From: JAPORY01 sp965215385
Lineage (GTDB): Bacteria > Pseudomonadota > Alphaproteobacteria > Rhodobacterales > Rhodobacteraceae
Direction: 5' to 3'
Length of the DNA stretch: 64,000 nt
NCBI GenBank assembly: GCA_965215385.1
Contig: OZ244059.1
Span: forward strand, 2,852,001 to 2,916,000
How positions within the stretch are numbered: position 1 is the stretch's first letter; each line of letters opens with the position of its first letter. Positions 16,299 to 25,375 of this stretch are shown here, in pieces. A program made the position numbers and the translations under genes. The notes under the pieces are model-generated. The model was not told the origin of the DNA. It did no database searches and was given only the letters and a program-made list of their open reading frames with translations.

Positions 16299-18077
16299 AT
16301 GGGTTTTTTCGAATTAAGCGAAAACGCTGCGGCCCTGTCAGCGCTTGCTATCGTCATAATTATGTTCCTGCTTTTCCTGCGGGAGAGCTACCCCACCGAG
16401 GTCGTTGCGATTACCGGGGTCGCAGCAATGCTGCTGCTTGGCGTCCTGCCGTACGAGGCTGGCTTACAAATGCTTGCCAATCCGGCCCCTTGGACCATCG
16501 CCGCGATGTTCATTATCATGGGTGCGCTGGTGCGCACTGGCGCTCTAAACGCCTTTACCGCCATGGTTGAAAGACATGCCGGTGATCGCCCGCATATTGC
16601 CATTGCAGCATTATTGGCTTTCGTTGTTGTCGCTTCCGCAGTTGTTTCAAATACCCCGGTGGTCGTGATGATGATTCCGGTATTTATGCAACTGAGTCGG
16701 ACGTTTGATATCGCGGCAAGTAAGTTATTAATTCCGCTGAGTTACGCAGCAATTCTTGGTGGCACACTCACGCTGATCGGCACGTCGACCAACCTCCTCG
16801 TTGATGGCGTTGCCCGCGGCGAGGGTCTCAAAGGATTTACAATATTCGAGGTGACCCCGTTAGCGATCATTCTGGTCATTTGGGGTGCGATCTACTTGCG
16901 ACTGATTGCCCCCTTTCTGTTGCCTGAAAGGGATAGTTTGGCCAATTTGCTGACCGATCGTTCGAAGAAGAAATTTTTCGCCGAGTTTGTTATTCCGGTC
17001 GATAGTAATCTGATCGGCAGTCTGGTGACCGCCGCCGATTTATTTCAACGACCAGGCGTGCGTGTCATTGATGTGGTACGCGGTGACGAGTCTTTAAGGC
17101 GTGGCCTTGGTGAGGTTCACTTACAGCCAGCTGACAGAGTGATTGTCCGCACGCATCTCGCAGAATTTCTCAGTTTGCAGCGCGACAAATCGCTAAGGCG
17201 GGTTGATCAAGTAGCAACAGTCGAGACCTCAACCGTTGAGGTCTTGGTGACGCCAGGGTGTAGTATTGTTGGGCGGACGCTTGGCTCACTTCGATTGCGA
17301 CGGCGCTTTGGGGTGTACGTTTTGGCGGTCCATCGACGAAATCAGAATTTCGGCGGCCAATTAGATGATCTAGCGGTGAAGGTCGGTGATACACTGCTAC
17401 TTGAAGGTGCGGTGCGTGATATTCATCGGCTTGCGGTTGAGACTGACATGGTTGAAATCTCGCAAACTTCTGAACGAGAATACCGTCGCGGTCGCGCCCC
17501 TATCGCGCTTATCGCTCTATTTGCGGTTGTCATCTTGGCGGCTTTGGAGGTTGCGCCAATATTCCTGCTAGCAGTCGTGGCGGTGACTTTGGTTTTAATC
17601 ACCCGTTGTATTGACGCCGATGAGGCTTTCGCATTTATAGACGGTCGTCTGTTGACGTTGATCTTCGCGATGCTTGCGATTGGGGCCGCTTTACAAAGTT
17701 CGGGAGCGGTGCGCCTAATTGTCGAATTTCTGGCACCCAAGCTGCAACTCATGCCACCGTTTCTTATTCTTTGGTCGGTTTATTTGCTGACGAGTCTTCT
17801 TACGGAGTTAGTTTCAAATAACGCTGTTGCCGTTGTCGTGACGCCGATCGCTGTTAGTCTTGCTTACGCTTTAGGATTTGATCCGCGCCCGTTTGTGGTC
17901 GCGGTCATGGTGGCGGCATCAGCCTCATTTGCAACCCCAATTGGTTATCAAACCAACATGTTAGTATATGGGCCCGGTGGCTATCACTTTAAGGATTTCC
18001 TGAAACTCGGCATTCCCCTCAACCTCACAATTGGCTTGTTGGCGTGCCTTTTTATCCCGTTCTTGTGGCCGCTTTAG
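16299..18077 (+). CDS. SLC13/DASS-family permease with internal TrkA-C (RCK_C) domains
   Basis: 592 residues from ATG 16299 (MGFFELSENAAALSALAIVI); the open frame extends 14 codons upstream without hydrophobic character. Two membrane halves with the twin transport motifs: VVASAVVSNTPVVVMMIPVF and GGTLTLIGTSTNLL in the first, LLTELVSNNAVAVVVTPIAV and FATPIGYQTNMLVYGPGGY in the second. Between them (about 205-400) lie two TrkA-C-like soluble domains (VTPGCSIVGRTLGSLRLRRR). This architecture belongs to bacterial carriers for sulfate, dicarboxylates or other anions; the substrate cannot be read from the sequence. Confidence 0.85.
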   Translation: MGFFELSENAAALSALAIVIIMFLLFLRESYPTEVVAITGVAAMLLLGVLPYEAGLQMLANPAPWTIAAMFIIMGALVRTGALNAFTAMVERHAGDRPHIAIAALLAFVVVASAVVSNTPVVVMMIPVFMQLSRTFDIAASKLLIPLSYAAILGGTLTLIGTSTNLLVDGVARGEGLKGFTIFEVTPLAIILVIWGAIYLRLIAPFLLPERDSLANLLTDRSKKKFFAEFVIPVDSNLIGSLVTAADLFQRPGVRVIDVVRGDESLRRGLGEVHLQPADRVIVRTHLAEFLSLQRDKSLRRVDQVATVETSTVEVLVTPGCSIVGRTLGSLRLRRRFGVYVLAVHRRNQNFGGQLDDLAVKVGDTLLLEGAVRDIHRLAVETDMVEISQTSEREYRRGRAPIALIALFAVVILAALEVAPIFLLAVVAVTLVLITRCIDADEAFAFIDGRLLTLIFAMLAIGAALQSSGAVRLIVEFLAPKLQLMPPFLILWSVYLLTSLLTELVSNNAVAVVVTPIAVSLAYALGFDPRPFVVAVMVAASASFATPIGYQTNMLVYGPGGYHFKDFLKLGIPLNLTIGLLACLFIPFLWPL

Positions 18078-18179
18078 CATTGCTACTTGGTTCGATGAAC
18101 CCCGACGAGTAATCAGATCTAGAGCCAACCGAGTCCCACCACCGATAACCGCGGTTATAGAATTAAGACATGAACGGCA

Positions 18180-18914
18180 TTAGCCGTAGGCGTGCGCAAA
18201 GTTCCTAAGAATGAGTCGGGGTTGGGTAACGCTTGACGAATGGCATTGTGTAATCAGTTCATCAGCCTCTTCGGGCGGAAAGTACCCGTGGTTACGGTAA
18301 ATACGAATACGGGCTTCGATGTCGTGAGCATCGGCCTCAGGATGGAATTGCGTTGCATAAATATTTTTGCCGAAGCGAACCATCTGAACCGGGCATGCTT
18401 TCGAGCTGACAAGTAGTGAACATTCCTTTGGCAAGACTTGCACGGCTTCCTTATGGCCGACAAAAGCTTGAAAGTTCGGGGTGAGGGCCCGCGTTAATTT
18501 ATCGGCTTTGCCCGCCGCGGTGAGGAAACAATCTGCGGCGCCAACTTGTTCGGCATATCGGGACTGGTCGACCGTCCCGCCAAGGGCACTGACGAGTAAG
18601 CTCAAGCCATAACAGCAGCCCATGAATGCGATATCTTGCACGATGATATCCGGCAAGACTGACTGTAGTTCTTGCTCGACCTGCTTTTCGAGTGGATCTC
18701 TTGTCTTGCTGTCGTCAGATACGCACGCGGGACCACCGCCAACAATGACTCCGGCAAAGCCGTTGAGATCTAGCTTAGTTCCAAGACCCTCTTGATCGAC
18801 ACGAATACGGTGGAACCTGCTTTCTGCCAATTCGCATTTTGTGCAAATTCCTGCGTATTCTTGATCGGCGATGTCTGTTTCTGGTCGAACCTGCAACACA
18901 AGAAACGGCTTCAT
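18180..18914 (-). CDS. class I glutamine amidotransferase (GMP synthase-like)
   Basis: 244 residues from ATG 18914 (MKPFLVLQVRPE), with GGGGGA just upstream. Catalytic triad of class I amidotransferases: nucleophile Cys in DIAFMGCCYGLSLL (nucleophile elbow), His and Glu in ATQFHPEAD. The oxyanion strand VIVGGGPACV is present. Stand-alone domains of this type include gamma-glutamyl hydrolases and paralogues of the GuaA glutaminase; the acceptor is unknown. Confidence 0.8.
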   Translation of the reverse strand: MKPFLVLQVRPETDIADQEYAGICTKCELAESRFHRIRVDQEGLGTKLDLNGFAGVIVGGGPACVSDDSKTRDPLEKQVEQELQSVLPDIIVQDIAFMGCCYGLSLLVSALGGTVDQSRYAEQVGAADCFLTAAGKADKLTRALTPNFQAFVGHKEAVQVLPKECSLLVSSKACPVQMVRFGKNIYATQFHPEADAHDIEARIRIYRNHGYFPPEEADELITQCHSSSVTQPRLILRNFAHAYG

Positions 18915-19204
18915 GGAATCCCCCGCTACCAAAAGCCACGATTGTTAGTCGATTTTGCGGGTAAAGGCAATCAAATAGCGATTGTTGACACGGCAAGTAA
19001 GCACGAGGCCGCTTCGTTCAGTGCTTGATCACCTCGAACTCGGGGCCGGGGCGTAATTTGGTAAAGAGAGCCTAGCAGCCTGTTTGAATGGGGCTTGCAG
19101 TAGTTGTGCGGCTGCGACAACTGCGGTCGACTTGCAAGAAGGCATGGAACTTCTTACAATATCGACTTGTCTGTTGGACGCGAAAACTGTAGCGGGAATT
19201 TGTG

Positions 19205-19948
19205 ATGGCCGGACATTCGAAGTGGGCGAATATTCAGCATCGAAAGGGACGTCAAGATGCTGCCCGTGCGAAATTATTTTCCAAGCTCAGCAAAGAAATA
19301 ACGGTCGCCGCCAAGTCGGGAGATTCAGACCCAGACAAGAACTCTCGCTTGCGCCTAGCGGTTAAGGAGGCGAAGTCGCAATCAATGCCCAAAGAGAGCA
19401 TTGAGCGAGCGATCAAGAAATCGGTCAGTGGCGACAGTGTTGAATATATCGAGGTACGCTACGAAGGATATGGGCCTGAAGGCGTCGCAGTTATTGTCGA
19501 AACGATGACCGACAACCGAAACCGAACGGCCTCCTCCGTTCGCGCTATCTTTAACAAGAACGGCGGCAATCTCGGGGAAACAGGATCTGTGAGTTTTTTG
19601 TTCGAGCGCAAGGGCGAGATATGTTTTCCTCCGCAGGTTGGTGACTACGATACCGTCATACTTGCCGCCATTGAGGCGGGAGGCGAAGATCTTGAGAGTG
19701 CCGAGGATGGTCATTACATTTGGTGTGCTGATCAAGATCTTGGCGAAGTTGCGGCGGCTTTGGAGGAAAAGTTTGGCGAAAGCAAAACCACCCACCGCAT
19801 TTGGAAACCGTCGACCACAATGGAACTGAGTTTTGAGGGGGCACAGAAACTGCTGAAACTGGTTGCAGCACTAGAGGATGACGATGACGTTCAGCGTGTC
19901 ACCACAAATTGCGAGATCACTGACGAAATTGCTGCCCGGCTCGATTGA
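19205..19948 (+). CDS. YebC/PmpR-family protein (translation or transcription regulator)
   Basis: 247 residues starting at ATG 19205 (MAGHSKWANIQHRKGRQDAA, the family hallmark). The mid-region RYEGYGPEGVAVIVETMTDN-RNRT and C-terminal domain are complete. YebC proteins were long annotated as regulators; recent work assigns at least some a role in resolving ribosome stalling on proline runs. In many proteobacteria ruvCAB follows; here a decayed ATPase gene follows instead. Confidence 0.9.
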   Translation: MAGHSKWANIQHRKGRQDAARAKLFSKLSKEITVAAKSGDSDPDKNSRLRLAVKEAKSQSMPKESIERAIKKSVSGDSVEYIEVRYEGYGPEGVAVIVETMTDNRNRTASSVRAIFNKNGGNLGETGSVSFLFERKGEICFPPQVGDYDTVILAAIEAGGEDLESAEDGHYIWCADQDLGEVAAALEEKFGESKTTHRIWKPSTTMELSFEGAQKLLKLVAALEDDDDVQRVTTNCEITDEIAARLD

Positions 19949-20119
19949 TTGAAATGCGACAGAGTTCTTGCTTGTTCTGACTCATTCGTCATGAGACTGA
20001 ACCAGGGCCGGTGCAGAATTGCGCGATTGGATCTCTATGAGGATTTTGCTTGCTCTCGGAGGGTTGACCTTTGCAACCCAATTGAGTCCGTTAGATTGAG
20101 ATAGCATCAACGGCGGTCT

Positions 20120-21521
20120 ATGGCTGAATTCGAGCGCGAAAAACTCCTGACGTTTGTTAAGAACAAAAGTGGGGCTTTCCCGCCGGTTTTTGTTGGGCGG
20201 CAAGATCTTATTGATGAAATATTGGATCAGGCCAATCACGCTTTTCAACGGGGTAGTGCCTCGGCAAAAAATACGGTTGTTATTCACGGTGCGCCGGGCG
20301 CGGGCAAGACTTCCCTTCCCACGAAGCTCTCGCAGCTTGAAAACGAGCAAGCGAATCATCCTCGCGTGATTACCGTCACCAATGATGAAATCATGGCGCA
20401 CCGATCCAAAGTAATTAAAGCGATTGCGATTGCGGCATCTAAACCAAGATCGAAATGGTTTGCGGCGTTGAGGACAAAGAATCGGAAACGTCAGCTTCCT
20501 CTCTTTTGGTGCGGATTTCGCGCAGCTTACCCAGCGGCGAGAACCAAGTGACCCCGATACATTAGCCGAAATTTTGCCAGCGGAAAAATGGCAGCATCCG
20601 CTCATATTGGCCACTGACGCAGCCCAAGGTTGCCAAGAAACACAAAACAGTGATCCAGCTATATTCCTGCAATCCATTCATGATGCAACCAGTGTCTCTT
20701 TACCCTTAACGCTCGTTTTTGCTGGATTGGGGGACACGCTACAGCGTGTAAACGGCATGGGCATTACCAATGGTGTTTAACCCGGCAGAATCGGTATATT
20801 TAATTCGATAGAACGGGAACAGCTGGTAGACGGACTGTGCCAATATTTTGGCATCGGAGTCGGTTCCCAAAATGTGAGGTTGCAGTCCTTTTTTTGTTCG
20901 ACAGACGGATGGCCGCGACACATTTACTGGGCACAATGTGCCTGAGCACAAGCACTGCTCGCACCAGAAGTCGACGGCAAGCTTGATAAAGTTGTTGATT
21001 GGAAAAGAGCTGAAGCACTTCGTGATGAATTTCGCTTTGGGTAATTTGATGATCGCAGGTCCGAAGTGATGGAATATTCGGACAAAATGTTAGGCGCGTT
21101 GATGCAGACTGTGTCGGCTTACAACGACTGGGGAATCGCTATTGGTCTTTCACAAATTAGAGACCAAATCGACTATTACACCGAAACCATGGAGAGTCAT
21201 GGCAGTGGGTGGCAGATACCTGATGTGTTGGGAAACAAGAGTGTTCATCGCTGCATTGAACATCTCGTTCATCAAGGGGCGTTGGAAAGAACGAATTTGC
21301 CAGGCACAAAGCAAAAAACCTATTGCTACCCGATCCCTAGCTTTCAGTCGTATTTGATTGAGCAGGCGCGATTTACTGCCGCGGAAGCACTCGCAATTGG
21401 ACAAAGGCTGCTTGAGGAATTGCCGAAGACTCCCGAGAAACCTTGCAAAATTAAAGCGGTGCTCAAAGGCAAAATGAGTTTTTTTACTTTTCCTCATTGG
21501 TATTTTCGGTCAGAGTTTTGA
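20120..21521 (+). pseudogene. second AAA-type ATPase gene, frameshifted
   Basis: Pieces in order: 20120-20551 with PPVFVGRQDLIDEILDQ and Walker A VVIHGAPGAGKTSLPTKL; 20574-20780 in another frame with LILATDAAQ (degenerate Walker B) and LPLTLVFAGLGDT; 21066-21521 with a winged-helix-like end (SVHRCIEHLVHQGALERTN). At least two frameshifts and divergent sequence at 20780-21060. It is paralogous to the gene at 14382-15854, with shared stretches such as FLQSIHDA(T/S) and LPLTLV(F/L)AGL. Both copies being dead suggests loss of a once-used system. Confidence 0.7.
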
Positions 21522-21580
21522 GATGGAGTATTCTCGGCGTTTGTTGCGATTCTCGGCGGATTGAATGTAGCGGTCTTCAT

Positions 21581-21604
21581 GGGACTGTCCCGCCGCACAG
21601 TCCC
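21581..21604. repeat. perfect 8-bp inverted repeat
   Basis: GGGACTGT and ACAGTCCC across an 8-nt GC-rich loop, about 60 bp after the ATPase remnant. There is no T run. GGGACTGTCC also occurs at about 16099, upstream of the other ATPase pseudogene; chance is possible. Confidence 0.35.
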
Positions 21605-21804
21605 TGCCAAAACCCGATTGTACACCACGCTTCAGCACTTCAGTTTTGCCGGCGATATTCCGCAGTTATAGGAGCAACCAGGTGACACAACTCAATGGCA
21701 CTTTTCGCCTTGACTTATTCTAAGCTACTTGCGTTATAGATTCTTATAAGTATCTCTGGATTTGTTCCCCTCCCTTCTAACTCTGACTTGAGTTCAGTTT
21801 AAAT

Positions 21805-22053
21805 TCAAGTAGCGACCGCAGCGTGAATTACATCGGCCCCCTCGATATTCGGGTCGGTTTGCTCTGTGGAACCCTCGCGTGACCCAAAGGTTTTCACAAC
21901 CCATTTGCCGTTTTCTATTTTTCTAACAAAGCCCGCCGCTAGCAAGTCATCTAGTTCAGCAAGAGTAGCCAAGCGCTTATCGTGAGAAAATGAAGCGCCA
22001 ACCAAAACAAAAAGTTCTTCTGTTGTGCGACCCTTCGGGAAAGAGCGCAACAT
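21805..22053 (-). CDS. hypothetical small protein, winged-helix-like
   Basis: 82 residues, not recognised. The segment TTEELFVLVGASFSHDKRLA-TLAELDDLLAAGFVRKIENGKW has the alternation expected of a small winged helix ending in a hairpin wing. A Thr/Asp/Glu-rich tail follows. No clear ribosome binding site, no operon partner. Confidence 0.4.
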   Translation of the reverse strand: MLRSFPKGRTTEELFVLVGASFSHDKRLATLAELDDLLAAGFVRKIENGKWVVKTFGSREGSTEQTDPNIEGADVIHAAVAT

Positions 22054-22746
22054 ATTCTAAATCAACGACACTGGAACCTTGACTGTATAAAGTGTGAGTG
22101 ACGGGTCATTAAAGATTAGCAAGAACGTAGAAACTCCCCGACGGAGGTATCGTCAAGAGTAAGTGATGTCTAGCGACGCCACTTGTGTAACATAGCGATA
22201 CTGCTGTCGAGAAATTGTTGTCAGTAGTGTGAGGACTGGTAGATCCCAACTGGAGTACTTGCGATTTTGAGCACAGATTACTTCGTGAGTCTGACCGAGG
22301 GAGTATAGAAATACGCTAGTTCCAGACGGCAAAGCTAGTTTTCTGCAATGCAATTTTTCCGTTTCTCAGCGCGTTTCTCATGCTGATTACAATTGAGCGA
22401 TATAGTTGCGCATGTTGATACCTGAAGTGTGCTGCAGGTTAAAACCTACGGCACTCAGGTGGTGGCGCAGCGACCCAAAACTTGCGTTGTTGTCTACAAC
22501 TACTGCTTTGAGATCGGCACTCGTGTTTCAGATCGTCATCTATCACGAACTTCTCCACTTTGAAAAAAAAGTGCAGCGTGAAACGACGATGGAAATATCC
22601 AAACTCTGCTGCGACAAGCTCCAATACTTGCTTTGGAGATACTCGCGACCAGCGAAATTTTCCTACGGTATGGCGAGACCGATAATCGCTAGATTCTGGC
22701 CAAGTCGGAGGAAATGAAAGTCGTAGCAGCACTTCTTCAGCTGTGC
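22054..22746. other. intergenic, no gene recognised
   Basis: About 690 bp with only short, feature-free open frames on both strands. It probably represents decayed sequence. Confidence 0.4.
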
Positions 22747-23496
22747 TTAGGGGTTGTTTTCTCGTACCACGCTGATCACGGCCTCCCCGGCCCGCATGTC
22801 GCTTGCAAAATGCTGAAACCTTAAGTGCGCAATTCCAAAGCCTCGCGACTGAGTATAAAGGGTCCCGACCGTCTTTCCAGCAGCGAGTATTGCAGAACCG
22901 ACCGGGGATTGTCCTTGCACGATTACGCTTCTTAGGCCTTTGCGCAGTTCCGTTTTGTGATGCATTCGAGCAGTGACCTCTTGCCCAACGTAGCAGCCTT
23001 TTTTGAAGTCAACCCCGTTGAGGGCCTCAAAACCAGCCTCAAGAATAAAGGTGTCTTCGGTCAACTCAATACCGCTTTCAGGAATAAGGTGGGTCACCCG
23101 AATATTATCCCAATCCGTTCCATCGTCAGTAGCTGGAGTCGAACGAATTTGCCGCCAACCGAGTGCGGGATGGCGACTATCCAGGACGGCGTACCTTGGC
23201 AGCGGTCCCGTGCCGCGTTGAACATACAGGTCAGTTTTGTTGACATTGACATCCGAACGAAGTTTGTACATCTGCAGTCGGTTGAATAGGTTTTCAGCGA
23301 AGCATTCAGCGACATCAATCAGGATGGCGTCTTCTGCCCGCCGCAAGAAAAAGTCGGCGATGAGTTTCCCTTGCGGCGTCAGCAAGGCGGCGTACATCAG
23401 TCCTTGATCAAGTTGCCGAATGTCATTGGTGATGAGCCCCTGCAAGAACTCTTCGGTATCAGTTCCCTCAACGCGAAAAATATGACGATTATTCAT
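22747..23496 (-). CDS. ygfZ: folate-binding Fe-S cluster assembly factor YgfZ
   Basis: 249 residues, GcvT-like fold. The diagnostic YgfZ motif is present as KKGCYVGQEVTARMHHKTEL (about 157-176), with the conserved cysteine. N-terminal FLQGLITNDIRQL and LLTPQGKLIADFFL match the family. YgfZ helps to maintain Fe-S enzymes such as MiaB in a folate-dependent way. Slightly shorter than E. coli YgfZ (326), as is usual in alphaproteobacteria. Divergent from the glycosyltransferase gene, with 63 bp between starts. Confidence 0.88.
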   Translation of the reverse strand: MNNRHIFRVEGTDTEEFLQGLITNDIRQLDQGLMYAALLTPQGKLIADFFLRRAEDAILIDVAECFAENLFNRLQMYKLRSDVNVNKTDLYVQRGTGPLPRYAVLDSRHPALGWRQIRSTPATDDGTDWDNIRVTHLIPESGIELTEDTFILEAGFEALNGVDFKKGCYVGQEVTARMHHKTELRKGLRSVIVQGQSPVGSAILAAGKTVGTLYTQSRGFGIAHLRFQHFASDMRAGEAVISVVRENNP

Positions 23497-23559
23497 GTTC
23501 GGATTCCGGCTAAGTACTCAATGGGTGATGATACTTACACAAGACTCTAGGGTAGGTTC

Positions 23560-24249
23560 ATGTCAGAAAAAATAAGTGTTGTCATTCCCACTTTGAATTC
23601 GGCAACGGCTTTACCCGATATGTTGGCTTGTCTGATGGAAGGTTTGCACGCCGGATTGATCAAAGAACTCATTATCAGTGACGGCGGGTCGCTTGATGGC
23701 ACCCGTGAAATTGCCGATGCGGTCGGTGCGGTGTTTGTACAAGGACCGCCGTCTCGTGGTGGTCAATTGCAACGGGGGTGCGCTAACGCCAAAGCACAAT
23801 GGCTACTGGTGCTGCACGCTGATACCCATCTGCAGAACGGTTGGACTGCGGCGGTCCGCAAGCATATGGACACAGAGCAAGGTGCCGCCTATTTCAAATT
23901 GAGATTTCGTGCGGTTGGTCTGTTGCCGCATTTGTTTGCAAAAGCCGCAAATACTCGGGCGGCAGTACTCGGACTAGCCTACGGCGATCAGGGCTTATTG
24001 ATTTGCCGAGAGGACTATATGCGTGTTGGCGGATTTCCCGATCAGGTCTTGATGGAAGACGTCGAGATCATGCGCCGGATTAGACATGGCGCAATTAATC
24101 TCTCGGAACTAAATGCCGATGCTTTGACGAGTGCAGCGCGCTTTGATAGAGTCGGTTGGTGGCGGCAAGGCGGTCGGAATATGATACTGTTGTTGCGTTA
24201 CTTTCTGGGCGTTGATCCCGCTCTTTTGGCCAAGAGATATTGTACCTAG
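23560..24249 (+). CDS. family 2 glycosyltransferase, TIGR04283 type
   Basis: 229 residues. GT-A fold with ISVVIPTLNSATALPDMLAC at the N-terminus, ELIISDGGSLDGTREIA, and the metal-binding VLHADTHL. LAYGDQGLLICREDYMRVGG and LMEDVEIMRRIR are typical of the TIGR04283 subfamily, members of which are annotated in arsenosugar biosynthesis clusters. No arsenic gene is near, so the substrate is open. Confidence 0.8.
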   Translation: MSEKISVVIPTLNSATALPDMLACLMEGLHAGLIKELIISDGGSLDGTREIADAVGAVFVQGPPSRGGQLQRGCANAKAQWLLVLHADTHLQNGWTAAVRKHMDTEQGAAYFKLRFRAVGLLPHLFAKAANTRAAVLGLAYGDQGLLICREDYMRVGGFPDQVLMEDVEIMRRIRHGAINLSELNADALTSAARFDRVGWWRQGGRNMILLLRYFLGVDPALLAKRYCT

Positions 24250-24404
24250 TGCCTGTAGGGTTGATGTTTTCTCGCCCGCCTCACCCCTCGCTTTCTTCAA
24301 GTAGCATGGCGACCGAAGGCCGTTCGGGAGGAAAATCGATGCCCAAACATCCTACTTGGTGGTAATCAAGAGTTATCGTTTAGAGAGCAGTTGGTCTTGA
24401 ATGG

Positions 24405-24945
24405 TTATCGGCAATTACCCGGCCGAGTCATGGTTCCGCCGTGGCCTATCCAACCTTTTTTAGGATCATTGTCAAAGATGTTGATAGTTGCGTGTGAGCG
24501 TCCTCCAGTATCGAGCCAGTAATTTGTCGATCCCGTTGGTGGTCTGAGATCAACTCTAACCCAACCGCACCCGCCAAGTTCGATCACATCGTCATCTAGA
24601 ACTGGAATACGAAAAAGATTAGCTGGTCCTGATATCGTACATGATATGATTATACCCTTGCTCAAAGGTAACGCCAATTCCTCTGAACCAACGATAATTG
24701 ACTTTGGTCGGATTATCGACACAATATTGATCACGTTGATTCTGATTGAGGCCGTCTAATCCCTCCCACGCAAGTGAAAATACTGCGTCGGTTCGGCTTC
24801 CCGCCAAAAAACTTGCAATCCCAGTTGTGTAAAAAATGGGCAAATTAGGCTCGGCTCGAACCTTGGAACCACTTGTCGTTGCAAGCACGGTTAAGGCCGC
24901 AAGGGCCGCTACGATGTAAAGTTTGCTCCGTGTAATTTTTGCCAT
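24405..24945 (-). pseudogene. exported protein of unknown function, frameshifted
   Basis: From ATG 24945 there is a signal peptide (LYIVAALAALTVLATTSGSK-VRA) and a mature region with a cysteine (DQYCVDN). The frame stops at 24619, but an overlapping frame carries the obvious continuation (ISGPANLFRIPVLDDDVIEL, then GGCGWVRVDLRPPTGSTNYW) to a stop at 24405. The frameshift lies in 24620-24734. Repaired, the protein would be about 180 residues with three or four cysteines, presumably periplasmic. Not recognised. Confidence 0.5.
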
Positions 24946-25375
24946 TAAATTCCCCCCTCTTTATCTGGCGTACCAGCAATCGACACTGCCTGATATTATG
25001 TTAAAATAGAGCGGTTTTGCCAAAAAAGCAGCAATTTTTTGCTCACCTAATGATGCGGTGAGGTTCCTAGTCTGTCTGCCGACGTCGGTATGAGACCTCG
25101 GCTCCAAATTCGTGGCCGACGAAATCATCCTACGCTGACCCGATTGACCAATCGCACATTTGGCACGACGCGTTTCGCTTGCTCACAGATTGTCACAAAA
25201 TTTGTTGTAGGACCTTGAGAAAAGCGCGGTAGATGACCAAACAAGTTCGTCAAAAAAATTGGCTCAAAGCGTTGGCCATCAGTATGCAAAAATTCGCCGA
25301 TGCCGACCCCAGACTACCAAGGTAGCCAATGTTAACGAAGTGGTCGCCAGAACAGCCAGCGAATTCAGCCTTGAA
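24946..25375. other. intergenic, nothing firm
   Basis: About 430 bp between the exported-protein remnant and the end of valS. A 30-codon frame at 25232-25324 begins MTKQVRQKNWLKALAISMQK but has no family or ribosome binding site support. Confidence 0.35.
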
